From positions 122,014,053-122,078,052 of the forward strand of contig OV884056.1 in assembly GCA_930367215.1 (NCBI GenBank): DNA of 64,000 nt. The letters run 5' to 3'. This stretch comes from Pollenia angustigena. Taxonomy: Eukaryota > Arthropoda > Insecta > Diptera > Polleniidae. Of this stretch, positions 11,755 to 22,635 are shown in pieces (position 1 is the first letter of the stretch; each line of letters starts with the position of its first letter). Below the pieces are notes generated by a model. It did not search any database and was not told where the DNA came from. It was given only the letters and a program-made list of their open reading frames with translations. The translations under genes and the position numbers were made by a program.

Positions 11755-14700
11755 TTATACTTTAATATCCTTCACGTGATAAATCCCTATAGTTTTTCCC
11801 TCTAAAGACTCTAGTTCGTATAAGTTGTTTCCTACCGGTCGAACCACTCTACATTTTAAGAACTTTCGGCAAAATTTCGCATTTATGTTCTTTGCAAAGT
11901 TGCTCTGTACCATATTTCTGCGGTAAACTTCTTGACCAGGTAAAAATTTAACTATACGAGCTCTTTTCTTATATCTTGATGCACTTCTGTCGTAAGCTTT
12001 GGTCATATTTTCTTTTATTTGTTCACGTATAAGTTCAAAATTTTCATTTGGCTTGGAAATAATGCGATGTTCAGTAATAGATTGCAATTTTCTACCAAGT
12101 TTGTAATCGGCTCCGCTCGAATACATGTGGTAACCAAAAAGTGCAAAGAATGGTGTAAAACCTATGGCACTATGGAAAGAGTTTCTCAATGCACAGTCTA
12201 TTTCGGACAAATAGAGATCCCAGTCTCGTTGATCTTCTTTTAAATATGCTCTAATTGCCGATAAAATACTTTGGTTTACCCTTTCTGATGCATTACTGCT
12301 AGGCTGATACACGGGAGTTTTTATGTGATGAATTTTGTAAGAATCTATTAAATTTTTAAAAGCTTTGGAGACAAATTGTGCACCATTATCTGTATGAATA
12401 GTTTCAGGGACACCAAATTTGTGGAATATTTCGTGTGTCAAAAATTCTATCACATTTCCAGCTGTTGCCTCTTTCATGGCTTTTATAAACGTATATTTCG
12501 TAAAATGATCTAGGACAATGAAAACATAACAGTTACCGCTTTTTGACCTTGGATATTTTCCCAAAAAGTCTAGATATAGCTTTTGAAAAGGTCTATCGGT
12601 AATAAATTGTTTCCCAATTTCGGGCCGAAGATTTTGGTTGCTGGGTTTGATTTCTTTGCAGGTTTGACAATTCTTAATATAGTTTTTGACTTGTTTTGCC
12701 ATCTTTGGCCAGTAAAAGAATCTTTTTAATTTCTCCAGTGTTTTCACCGTACCACCGTGTGCTGATGTCACACTAGTATGAGCCTTTTCAATCAAAACCT
12801 GGGTGATATTGGGTGGAATCCAAATCTTCCATTGATGATCTGTTTCATTATTCCTGTCGAAACTTGTTCTCTTAAACACTAGGCCGTCATCTGCCTTCAA
12901 ATCTGGCAATATATCCTTATTATTTGTTATATGTTTTATTAATTCTAAATATTCTTCACTTTGAAATTCAGCTGTTTGGAAACCAAATAGATCTTCTAGG
13001 TTTATTTCATCTACGTTTATATCTTCTTTATGGATTCTAGAAAGCATGTCGGCTACGATGTTTTCGGACCCTTTCCTATGCTCAATCTCAAAGTCAAATG
13101 CCTGCAACTGGAGTGACCACCGAGCCAATCTTCCTGTCAAATCTTTCAATGACATTAGCCACTTAAGGCTAGCGTGGTCAGTAACTATTGTAAAGGGCAA
13201 CATTTCAACATATGGGCGAAATTTCTTTACAGCCATTACTGCCGCCAAACACTCTTTTTCGGTGACACTATAATTCTTTTGGCACGCATTTAATTTTTGG
13301 CTATAAAACGCTATCGGATGCTCTTCTTTTTGGTCGTTAATCTGGTATAAAACTGCGCCTATTCCATAGTCGCATGCATCACACTGAATCCAAAATCTTC
13401 TCGTAAAGTCTGCATGCCTTAATACTGGTGCTGATGTCAAAGCTTTTTTAAGATTCTCAAATGCTTCAATTGCCTCAGGGTTCATTGTAAATTTCTTAGT
13501 TTTTTTCAGAGTATCGGTCAACGGTGCAGATATGGTGGCAAAATCTCTGATGAATCTCCTATACCACCCTGCTGTTCCTAGAAAACTGCGCACTTCGCGT
13601 GGTGTTCTTGGTACTCGAATTTCTTTTATTGCCTTTACTTTTTCTGGATCTGTTTTCAGGCATCCTCCCCCCACTATGAAGCCAAGATATTTAAGCTGCT
13701 GAAAACAAAATTTAGATTTTATTAAGCCAATTGTGAGATTTGCTTTTCTTAGGCATATTGCCACTTCTTTTAAGATTTGAAGATGATTTTCAAAATTGTT
13801 AGAAATCACTAATAAATCATCCAAATATATGAAGACATTCTCTTTCAGCCTCTGTGGGATAACCTTATCCATTAATCTACATAGTCGCTGAGCAGCATTG
13901 CAAAGACCGAAAGGCATGACGCGAAATTGGTAGAGTGGTCGACCGGCTACGGTGAACGCTGTATACTGTTTACTTTCTGCGTCTAATTCAACTTGCCAGA
14001 AAGCGAATTTTAAATCAACGCTACTTATATAATAAGTTTCGTCGATTCTACTAAGAATTCCGTCGATATTTTGAAGAGGGTAAGCGTCTTTAACTGTAAT
14101 TTTGTTTAGCTTCCTCGCATCTAAGCAAAATCTATTTTTCCCTGGCTTTCTAACTATCGTGGTCCTATTTGACCACGGACTTTCGCTTTCCTCAATCACT
14201 TTCAGTGACAACATTGTGTCTATTTCCTGATATACAATATCTTGAACCGCCGGCGATAATGGGTAATGTCGGTCCTTAAAAGGCTCGGCATTATCAATTA
14301 ATTTTATAGAATGTTTTTCCAACTGTGTACAACCTAAACCTTCTTTCTCAAACGCCGGAAACAACTCAATTACCTCATTTAATTTTTGCCGTTGTTTTTC
14401 GTCTAGCACATGAGGACTTGAATGATTCTCATTTGTTTCAAAATCTTCAGATTTTTTTGCAATCACTTCAGCAATTTCAAAAACTTCTGGTGCTAGATTA
14501 AAGGCCCTCCAGAAATCTACACCTAAGTACGCCTCTTGCTCCAAATCTGGGCATAAATAAAATAATATCGGCAATGTCGTTTCCTTAAACGTAACTTCTA
14601 AATTTACTGTCCCCAGCAATCTATGTTCTTCCCCCGCAGCGGTCGAAACGAGAGAATAAATTGGTTTGAAGCTAGCCTGAAGTGTTTCCATTAATTCCCT

Positions 14701-14988
14701 ACATCCTTTCCCTAATAAACTAACTGATGCACCTGTATCTAATAACCCAGTAATTAAAGTTTTTCCTATAGCAATTTCGGCAAAAGCACGCGTATCACTC
14801 CCTCGATCAACTGATTTTATTGTTTCTATAACTAATCTTCTAATTCTTCTTTTCTTTCTAAACTTATCTCTTAATTTTCTTATTCTATTAGAGATTATCC
14901 TACGGGTTCCTAATTCCTCATTAAAAATTCTATTTCTAACCTTCTCATAATTGTGCTGGCGTTCTTCAAGCGAATAAGTATGGCGCAT
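11755..14988 (-). CDS. pol: LTR retrotransposon Pol polyprotein (protease, RT, RNase H, integrase)
   Basis: A 1077-codon frame with no disruption. Aspartic protease: GLLDTGASVSLLG, near residues 78-90. Reverse transcriptase: VMPFGLCNAAQ and the catalytic FIYLDDLLV, near residue 390. RNase H: WIQCDACDYGIGAVL and TVTDHASLKWL-type motifs. Integrase: an HHCC zinc-binding region (H...H, then CQTCKEIK), then catalytic Asp in LYLDFLGKYP, Asp in IHTDNGAQFV and Glu in SSNASERVNQ. The protein would cut Gag-Pol, copy RNA into cDNA and integrate it. The frame is open upstream of ATG 14988 and overlaps the gag end in the -1 frame, so it is probably made by frameshifting and not from its own ATG. No chromodomain is seen at the C terminus. 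Confidence 0.95.
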   Translation of the reverse strand: MRHTYSLEERQHNYEKVRNRIFNEELGTRRIISNRIRKLRDKFRKKRRIRRLVIETIKSVDRGSDTRAFAEIAIGKTLITGLLDTGASVSLLGKGCRELMETLQASFKPIYSLVSTAAGEEHRLLGTVNLEVTFKETTLPILFYLCPDLEQEAYLGVDFWRAFNLAPEVFEIAEVIAKKSEDFETNENHSSPHVLDEKQRQKLNEVIELFPAFEKEGLGCTQLEKHSIKLIDNAEPFKDRHYPLSPAVQDIVYQEIDTMLSLKVIEESESPWSNRTTIVRKPGKNRFCLDARKLNKITVKDAYPLQNIDGILSRIDETYYISSVDLKFAFWQVELDAESKQYTAFTVAGRPLYQFRVMPFGLCNAAQRLCRLMDKVIPQRLKENVFIYLDDLLVISNNFENHLQILKEVAICLRKANLTIGLIKSKFCFQQLKYLGFIVGGGCLKTDPEKVKAIKEIRVPRTPREVRSFLGTAGWYRRFIRDFATISAPLTDTLKKTKKFTMNPEAIEAFENLKKALTSAPVLRHADFTRRFWIQCDACDYGIGAVLYQINDQKEEHPIAFYSQKLNACQKNYSVTEKECLAAVMAVKKFRPYVEMLPFTIVTDHASLKWLMSLKDLTGRLARWSLQLQAFDFEIEHRKGSENIVADMLSRIHKEDINVDEINLEDLFGFQTAEFQSEEYLELIKHITNNKDILPDLKADDGLVFKRTSFDRNNETDHQWKIWIPPNITQVLIEKAHTSVTSAHGGTVKTLEKLKRFFYWPKMAKQVKNYIKNCQTCKEIKPSNQNLRPEIGKQFITDRPFQKLYLDFLGKYPRSKSGNCYVFIVLDHFTKYTFIKAMKEATAGNVIEFLTHEIFHKFGVPETIHTDNGAQFVSKAFKNLIDSYKIHHIKTPVYQPSSNASERVNQSILSAIRAYLKEDQRDWDLYLSEIDCALRNSFHSAIGFTPFFALFGYHMYSSGADYKLGRKLQSITEHRIISKPNENFELIREQIKENMTKAYDRSASRYKKRARIVKFLPGQEVYRRNMVQSNFAKNINAKFCRKFLKCRVVRPVGNNLYELESLEGKTIGIYHVKDIKV

Positions 14989-15053
14989 TTCCGGAATAAA
15001 CGTGTTAAACTTTTGTACCGCTTTAATTAAATTTATATTTTTCTTTTTTGCAG

Positions 15054-15072
15054 CTAATTCGCTGGCGGGTTT
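15054..15072 (-). promoter_or_regulatory. Candidate -1 frameshift zone between gag and pol
   Basis: Pol lies in the -1 frame relative to gag and is open across the gag terminus. Just upstream of the gag stop, minus-strand A-AAC-CCG (complement of 15066-15072) fits the X-XXY-YYZ slippery pattern, though CCC is an uncommon YYY. No pseudoknot was modelled. Confidence 0.35.
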
Positions 15073-16454
15073 TCCCTGGAACGATAGTTCCCCGCCGCTG
15101 CTTCGTTCCTTAAAAAATTTCTCTCCTTACAGTTTGTACAATTGGGAGAAATCGTATCCGGTTTGCCGCACCTATAGCAAAATAATGCTCTTTCTGCAGA
15201 CAGACAGTCCATAAACATGTGACCCGTTTTTCGACAATTCCAGCAAATAAGTGGATTTCTGGATGCTTGATTTTTATCTAATTGGATTTCGGCCACCACT
15301 TCATACTGATTTGGAGTATCTTCTACTTGATTATGTTTTTCACTGATCTCATTCACATGCCTGTAGCGAGTTGTTGGAGTAGGCGTGTGCAAAGGCTTAG
15401 CATCTTTTCGGCAGAATATTTTTTCTGCTTCGACACATTCCTGCCTAAGCTCCTCTACAGAACTGACTGCAATAGGGTAAACTCTACTCCTAATATCTTC
15501 CCTTAAATTCTTTTTTACCATCTTTATCATCTCTCTTTCAGGCATGGACATCTGTAAACGTGATCGCATTTGTATCATTGCAAAGAAAAAAGCATCAATC
15601 CCTTCACCAGGTTGTTGTTTTCTCTCAACCATATCACTCATCAGCTCAAAGCTGGATCTGGTTGATTGATATTGCTTTAACAATGCTTCTTTTAAAGTAC
15701 TCCATTCTGAGACGTAATTTGTTTGTATGAACAGCCAGTACCACTTTTATTCAACACCCTTAACAAACAAGTGAAAATTGTCTAACACTTCATTCCATGA
15801 AACACTATACTTTTGTTGAAGACGCTCCACACGGAAGACAAAATCCTCCACCGCCAATTTATTTGTATTGCCATCGAATTCCAGTCCCCATTTATCGATT
15901 CGCATTTTTGGGTAAGTTCTATGATTAATATTATCAATACTCTCTATTGATGCCCTTGACGACTGGACTGAATTTCTTGGCGACACATTTGGTTCTAAAT
16001 TGCTACCACTACCGTTTTCTGTCGCTTCTATTTTTTCCCTAATCTTCTTATTCTCAAGTTGGGTTTGCTGTAAAACTAAACTAATTTTTCCTACAGCGGC
16101 TGTTAACTCCGCCATCTGCCTTCTCATAGCCCCAACTTGTGAGAAAACGCCATGTTCTATTTCCCTACTTATTAATTCATCCCTTTCTCCCTGGTCCATT
16201 TCCTGTTGCTTTTGATGAGCAGATGCACTTGTGCTAGGATTATTTGCGTTAATGGTCCTGGATTTATCGTGAATTCGGGGAACGTTACCCCCTGTATTTT
16301 GACACATCTCGGGTTTTCTATCTCTACTTTGCTTTCTACTAGGTGTATTTGATTTATAAGTTTTTCCAAACGCGTTAGGGGTAGACCTATTTAAATCAAA
16401 TTGAACTTGTCTTGTTCTTTTTCTACTATAATTTCCCTCTGGAGGTTTAGACAT
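15054..16454 (-). pseudogene. gag: LTR retrotransposon Gag with one in-frame TAA
   Basis: ATG 16454 opens 235 codons ending at TAA 15749-15747. The same frame resumes at once (KWYWLFIQTNYV) and stays open to the stop at 15056-15054. Without the nonsense codon Gag would be about 466 residues. The N-terminal third is basic and low-complexity, followed by a predicted coiled coil (near residues 100-145) and a capsid-like region running through VERLQQKYSVSWNEVLDNF. Near the C terminus are zinc knuckles: CWNCRKTGHMFMDC and a second, CYRCG...C...C. The stop falls in the conserved capsid core just before the WYW motif, so a full Gag shell could not form unless the stop is suppressed or the protein is supplied in trans. 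Confidence 0.9.
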
Positions 16455-17323
16455 ATCCTACAGAGCTTTCACAACGCGATTGTATTCCCTATCTTGCGGA
16501 ATAGAAAAACTTTGATTTGAAAAAATTTGAAAAAAAAAACTATATTAAAAGAAATAAAAACTTAATTGTTTCCTATTTAAAAAAATATTTAAAAGAAACA
16601 ATAACTTAATTTTTTTCTATAAAAAAAAATAAAAATAAAAATTATTGATGCTATTATTATTTTCAATATTTTAATGCGTATAATATGTATATTTTGCTTA
16701 TTTGTCGGATTTTGGCATGAAGATGAGTAGAATAGTCTAAGTGGTTATTATATAAAAATTTAAAAAAAAATAGTCACCTATAGTACATAAGACAAAATTA
16801 CAAGCAATGAAGTCCCTATTCTTCCTATACGATTATGCCCTTGATCAACTCCTCACAGAACATAAGATATAAGAAATCTTGGTATATTGAATAACTATCG
16901 ATACAACAGACCCTGTAATTGCACAAAACCTACATACAGTCGGTTATCGAATCATCATTCCCTTTTTTCCTGTATATTTACTGAAACTACATATATTCAA
17001 ATAAAAGAAAAACTATCAATACAATTGAAAAATTTTAATAAAAAAAAATATAAATTTTCCAAGCTATTGGCATTCTTTCCCCTTGTTTTGGACGAATTTC
17101 CCGCTCCGCCAATATTGACAATACAGAACTACCTTATACATCCTTTTTAGAGACTTTTACCCTAAGGGCTATAAACCTAGCATGTACCTACAACATTGGG
17201 TAAACAGTCGATTCGTTGGGCTATTAATCAAAACTAGTTGTCTATTTCTACATGAATAGCTGACATCACATGTACACTAAATTTACTAAGGGACTTTAGT
17301 CAGTCTCCTAAGTTTATCCTTTT
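16455..17323 (-). other. 5' leader of the LTR element
   Basis: About 870 bp of AT-rich, non-coding sequence between the primer binding site and the gag ATG. It contains no credible frame. It is the expected position of the packaging signal, but none can be recognised. Confidence 0.6.
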
Positions 17324-17337
17324 CAGTTTGGGCGCCA
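17324..17337 (-). promoter_or_regulatory. Primer binding site of the LTR element
   Basis: On the minus strand TGGCGCCCAAACTG begins four bases after the end of the 5' LTR. The first ten bases match the usual lysine-tRNA primer complement (TGGCGCCCAA); the remainder diverges, so the exact tRNA is uncertain. Confidence 0.75.
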
Positions 17338-17341
17338 TTTA

Positions 17342-20196
17342 TGTTACAGCCATAGTGACCAGTGAGGTTTCCGACTAGCAAAGCAACTCATCTCAAGAGG
17401 TCCCAACCCTGCTCACCGGGTACGCTGCACACAAAAAAAAACACAAGGTACTATCTAAAAATACTCAAAACAAACATGTACCAAAAGAATGACTTTTATT
17501 TTCAGGAAGCAGCTGTTTTGCCATCCAATTTGCCCACCCAACCATGTCACAAGAAGTCCTTCAACTATTCCCTTTGCGACCCAATAATAACCAGCCGACT
17601 TTTGCTAACTCAACTCACCTTCATGCCATTATTCCTTTCTAACTCTTAAAACCAGCACATCATCTCAACATGCAAAAAAAAAAATTAATCATTCATATAT
17701 ACATATTATTTTATTTACTCAATAATTTTCTCCTATACAGAACCAAATTATTATACTTATATGTTAAAGATATAAATACACAAAAATAAATAATAAAACT
17801 TAACATTAACAATTCTTCCTATTAAGTACAGCAAAATACTATGTTTTCAAATGATAATTATTTTTCCACAAAAAAAACAAATTCATATATGCCTTTACGT
17901 AATCCTTTCTTTTTATTTATTTATTTTCTCCTTACCCCTCTCTTAACTACTTCGTTCTTCACTAGCACAGATCAACCTTTTCTTTCCTTTAATCCAAAAT
18001 TTCTAATTAGTATTTCTAAACCTGAAGGAGCTCCCTAAGATTCCCGCTTTTATTCTATTACTCTACAAATGACTAATTCAAATACAACAAAGATTGATTT
18101 TTGCCTAGTTATTAGAACTGAAATGTAATTTCCGGTTTAAATAAATAAATAAATGTTCACACGATTAAAAAAATATCGATAATGTCATCTACTTTGAGAT
18201 GGTAATGTTTTTACTTTTTCCTATTCATAAACCGTTTACTGTACTGTATAAACAAAAACTTCCTTTTTTTCTTTTAACAAAGACTTATACTAACACTATA
18301 CCGAAAAATGACTTAATTTATGCAAAAATACAAAATACAAATTAAAACTACATAAAACATAATTTCTGTATATAAACTGATTAATAAATCCACGAACTAT
18401 CACAAAAAAACTATACACAATATTTATAAGGTAAAATAAAATTATTTGTTTTTTTTCTTTTTTTTTCAACCACTAGTTTTTTTTCTTTTTTAACAAAGTT
18501 TTTACTCCAAAATTTTATACGCAATATGTTTCCTTTTGTTATTTTGTTACTCAAAACTCCTATTTTTTTGCTCTTTTTTTTCTTAGCTGTCTACCAGAGC
18601 TCTTTACAAACACCAATTTTCCTTTTGTTTGGCGAAATAAGATAATAAGTTTTACCTGACTTTGGTGGCAGATTTAAAAATTTCCGGAGCACACAAAATT
18701 TTCTTTCCCTCGGTTTCTCGAATACAGAATTTAATTTCCACCAGCCAGCTAAACAAAACAACATTTATTTTATCTTATTGTTAAATATTTTTGACACAAA
18801 CTCCTTACGTTTTCCTTTTTATTTATGTATTGGTTTTTTTTTCCTTAATTTTAATTTCCCAAGAACCTTTTCAGTTAGGACCTTCTAGGCTAATTTTTCC
18901 GAAGTCTGTGCTCCTTTGTGTTCACTTAACACTTTACACTCTTTTTCTTTTTTTTTTTTTTTTATAACAACATAAAATTTTCTTTAAACAAAACTTTGTG
19001 CAAACACTATCACTTTATTTTGAATTTTAAGTCTGATTGCTTCGACTTTTTTTGTTCAATTGATCTGTCTGTTCGGTGCCAATCTTCTGTCTACCTATCA
19101 TTTTCAAGAGTTTTTCCAAAACAAAATTTCCAAACTTTCCACATTTTCCAAAATCTTGCCATCTTTAACAAATATTCTAGAAAATCTTTTCCCTCCAAAT
19201 CTCCATCTTTTTTCCTCTAAATACCTAAATGTTTTCCCATTTAAATATAAATATAATTATGTTTTCTATATTTTCAATTCTTTATTATTTTCTCACTTAA
19301 TTTATTCCTTTTCCTCAAGATTTTCATTTGTGAATTTTACCGCTCTTATCTCTTCAGCTCCTACCGTCTATCCTTATCCCCTGTCAGTTTCCATAGTCTA
19401 GTGATTTTTCTTCTACCAGGCTCTCATACGCATCAGTACCGTTTATTTTCCCATTCATAAATTTAAAACTTTTTATATTTTTTAAATTAACCTTTTTTCC
19501 ATAACGTTTCAGTCCTTATTCAATGAAAACTACAACCCTGCATTTACTATCACTAGAGCATTGCCATCTTTCATTTCTTGTTTACTACAATGTTTACCTA
19601 CGCTGAATCATATACGGACAGAACAATCAAAACAAAGAAAGAAAAAAAATAAATAAATGTGACAGCAAACAACCCCAATTTATTTTACAAACAAAACAAT
19701 AAAAATTTAAATATTATGTTAATATTAATTAATACTGATCTATAAATTTGTGAAAACGTTTAATCTCCCCGCTCAACAAAATACGGTCAAACGTTTCACG
19801 TTTTAAGTTGGAAAAAAAACAGACCTACAAAACACAAAACAATCCACGGATTTATTTTTTCTTATATACAGGAGCAATTTCTAATGTGCGTATAAATAAT
19901 TGTGTTGTCTCTTAATCTCTCTGGTCCATCCTTCCAATGCAATCGCTTACGGGATATTTTCCGCCCGCTTTGCTAACGATATAACTGACTGAAACTTTAA
20001 ATACACAGTTTCTCATCATTTGCCCAATGTAGAACAGACCACACAATCGCTGGAAGCTATGCTGTTCAAATCCTCTCACCCTCCCTGAATTTGGAAAGGT
20101 CAGTACACAAACAAAATTTAAAAAAAACTGACAACAAACAAAAATAATAATTTGTAAATTAACAGTATGCTGAAAAATAAAAAAACATACGCAACA
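17342..20196 (-). repeat. 5' LTR (2855 bp)
   Basis: This is the promoter-bearing LTR for the minus-strand element. Compared with the 3' LTR, I noticed substitutions at about 17478, 17928, 18042 and 18934, a few homopolymer length differences, one 20-bp insertion and one 36-bp deletion. At 2.86 kb it is far longer than most insect Gypsy LTRs (a few hundred bp). Confidence 0.93.
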
Positions 20197-20200
20197 ACAG

Positions 20201-21561
20201 TTGAATATTATCAAATGTCTTTCAAGTCACAAGTTTAACTGCAACACATATACATTGATCTCTATAATCAAAGCTCTTCTAATATCTAAAATTAATTACT
20301 CTTTGCCCTTTTTTGGATACTCATCAAAATCAAATCTTTAAGGAAAATAAAAACAAAAGTATCATCTGCGATAAGAATGGCCCTTGGAGCGTTCCGGACA
20401 ACGCCCATAACCAATATGTTATTCGAATCTAATATAATTCCTTTGGAACAGCAACGAGATTTATTAACATCGCGTCTAATTAAATCCATTTATAATAATC
20501 AGGACACACCCCTTTATGCGATTACTAAAAAATGTATTAATAGCAAAAAAGTCCCAAAAATTCAATCGGTACTCTATAAAATAATCGAATTGGCAAAGTC
20601 ATTAGACTTGCCAACTAAAGCGTCATTACTTAAACAAAAAACACAACCCCAGTGGCTCTTTAAACAGACATCCATAGACCTTAGTCTAAGTAATTTTTCA
20701 AAACCATCAACTGATACATTAATATTTAAGAAATTGTTCCTGGAAATTCGCAATAAATACAACAAATACTCTTTTATATACACAGACGCTTCTAAATCCC
20801 ACGACCTAGTTAGCTATGCTATAGTATCAAACAGTAAACTTATCAAAACTGCAGTGCTCCCAAGATACACAACCATATTTACGGCAGAAATTATTGCCAT
20901 CATAGAAGCTATTAATTCCATCAAGTCCAAAAACGGCTATTTCGCATTATGTACTGACTGTCTATCTTCTCTAAAAGCAATATCCAATTTATGCAACAAT
21001 AATACCTATGTATCTTTCATACGAAATTTCCTTATCGAAAACTTCCCAAACGTTATATTAATATGGACCCCAGGTCACTGAGGGATCGAAGGTAATGAGC
21101 TCGCCGACAAATTGGCAAAAGAAGCCCATAGATCTCCACTCTTAACAACCACCAACTTTAACATAACCGACTTGATTGGGTTCTCAAAATCTCACCATCT
21201 TCAAAAACATAATGTCTTTAACTCAACATCTGATTGGTATAAAACAATTAATATTGACAAATTAACCATTGAAAATTTTCTAAAAAATAAAAGGGATGCT
21301 TTAGGCAGAAAAGATTACATAAATATCGAACGAATCCGTTTGGGACATTCTAATCTCTCACACGGTCACCTAATTAAGTTATCAACCCCACAAATCTGCA
21401 ATTGCGCCATTCAGTCAACCAAAATCCTTAAACACATCCTTACCTCATGTCCCAATTTAACGAGATCGCCACCTAAAATCCCCATCAGATGCTTTATCAT
21501 CAATCTCCAATCCTACGCCAGAATCCATTCTGAATATAATATCATTTTTAAAAGATTTTAA
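20201..21561 (+). pseudogene. I-clade LINE ORF2, 3' part: RT thumb, RNase H and C terminus
   Basis: Codons from 20201 continue exactly from the codon cut at 7730. After ...SKINYSLPFFGY a frameshift near 20335-20345 moves to the frame of 20377 (ALGAFRTTP, the conserved end of the RT region). RNase H follows, with IYTDASKS and AEIIAIIEAI as the acidic motifs, and ILIWTPGH before a TGA at 21079-21081 that replaces a sense codon. The same frame continues with GIEGNELADKLAKEA, the terminal RNase H Asp motif, and then a C-terminal tail with CNC...H...C cysteines near 21400-21450. The stop is at 21559-21561. RNase H in ORF2 supports the I-clade assignment over Jockey. Confidence 0.9.
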
Positions 21562-21722
21562 ACTATATAACCTTATATAAAACTAAAATGTAAATATTAG
21601 AATAAAATAAGAACTGTATAATTGTCTTGTAGAGCCTAAGGCCTTGTAGCCATGGCCTAGTTATTCATTAGTCTATAATTTGTAATTATTTTCTAATGCT
21701 ATAAATAAATTAAATAAATAAA
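21562..21722 (+). other. 3' UTR and A-rich tail of the I-clade LINE
   Basis: This is about 160 bp of non-coding sequence ending in a short TAAATAAAT repeat instead of a pure poly(A) tract. I factors are known to end in TAA-type repeats. The TSD follows at 21723-21735. Confidence 0.8.
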
Positions 21723-21735
21723 TGAAGTATTTATA
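21723..21735 (+). repeat. 13-bp TSD of the I-clade LINE (right copy)
   Basis: Exact repeat of 3788-3800, directly following the A-rich tail. Confidence 0.9.
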
Positions 21736-21736
21736 G

Positions 21737-22460
21737 TTAATTATACCCACACCACAATAATGGAGAGGGTATTATGCATTTGTGCTGATGTGTGTAACGC
21801 CTTATTTTGGAGATAATTTGATAAAATTTGGGCCAGGTTCTTATTGGCACAAGGACCAAGCCGAATCGTAGGACTACTAGGGAATAAAGGGGGAAATTTC
21901 TTGCTCTCAGAAACTATCAATTAATCGGTTTGAAATAAAATTTCAAACATAGATAGAACCATACCTTTATGGACCCAAAAGGGATGCATTTTTTTAAAAA
22001 ATAGGACCACGAGGGGAGATAGGGGCAATTTTTGCTTCTCAAACCGATTTTAATGAAATTTAAAACATAGATAGATCCATATCTATAGGGACACATTAGC
22101 TATGCAGTTTTTAAAAAATAGGACCTCAAGGGGAGGCAGGGGGCAATTTCTGCCTCTCACAAACTTTCAAACCGTTTTTCATGAAGTTTATAAACATAGA
22201 TAAATCCATATTTACATGGACACTTAAGCATGATGTTTTTTTAAATACTGTGGTGTAGGGTATCAAATGGTCGGGCTTGGCCGACTATACTTTCTTACTT
22301 GTTTCACCTTATTTTTGGATATGGAACAAAGTACTGTGTGGCGGGTCCATGATTACCTATAGATCCAAAATAGGTAACACTCTCGACAATTTGTCTGTAA
22401 TTATTGTGGTGTAGGGTATTATATAGCTGGGCATAACCGACTATACTTTCCAACTTGTTT
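21737..22460 (+). repeat. INE-1-like dispersed repeat plus a partial second end
   Basis: It begins TTATACCCACACC with a nearby GAGGGTATTATGC (complementary subterminal motifs). It ends at about 22302 with a GTCGGGCTTGGCCGAC hairpin followed by TATACTTTCTTACTTGTTT. A second, shorter end of the same type (GCTGGGCATAACCGAC, then TATACTTTCCAACTTGTTT) closes at about 22460. Internal 110-bp stretches around 21880-22200 repeat a motif with GATAGATCCATA-type steps. A 3' hairpin close to a fixed terminus is known for INE-1/Helentron-type elements; the family assignment is inference. Confidence 0.6.
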
Positions 22461-22635
22461 TATTTAAGTCTTATGTATTTAATTAATACATACTAATATA
22501 ATTGGCTCTATTTTACTTTAAAATACACCTGTTTGGCCCATTTTTTCTTTCTTAAATACCCTTTTTAGGACACTTTTTCGAAATTTTCAACGGCAACCCT
22601 GATCTGAGCTTTGCTTTCAAAGTGTTTTTGCCCTG

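Larger units (their letters stand above)
7731..20196 (-). mobile_element. 12.5-kb Gypsy-type LTR retrotransposon, Osvaldo/Ulysses-like
   Basis: The element runs right to left. The 5' LTR is at 17342-20196, the primer binding site at 17324-17337, gag at 16454-15054, pol at 14988-11755 and the 3' LTR at 7731-10599. LTRs begin TGTT and end AACA on either strand. The pol order, protease, RT, RNase H, integrase, is that of Gypsy/Ty3. The very long LTRs and the primer site starting TGGCGCCCAAAC (lysine-tRNA-like) recall Drosophila Ulysses and Osvaldo; the clade assignment is inference. No envelope frame is seen. The insertion is recent, as the two LTRs differ at only a handful of substitutions by eye. 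Confidence 0.92.
3801..21722 (+). mobile_element. Full-length I-clade non-LTR retrotransposon, split by an LTR element
   Basis: The element begins CAGTCTGACTTTAAC at 3801 and ends in a TAAATAAATAAA-type tail at 21722, flanked by a perfect 13-bp TSD. Removing the nested LTR element and its duplicated ACAG leaves about 5.45 kb, the size expected of an I factor. The order is 5' leader, ORF1 (nucleic-acid-binding, zinc knuckles), a spacer of about 530 bp, and ORF2 (APE endonuclease, reverse transcriptase, RNase H, C-terminal cysteine region). The I factor is known to have a long spacer between its ORFs and an RNase H domain. The copy is dead: nonsense codons at 3932, 7674 and 21079, and frameshifts near 6015 and 20340. 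Confidence 0.92.
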
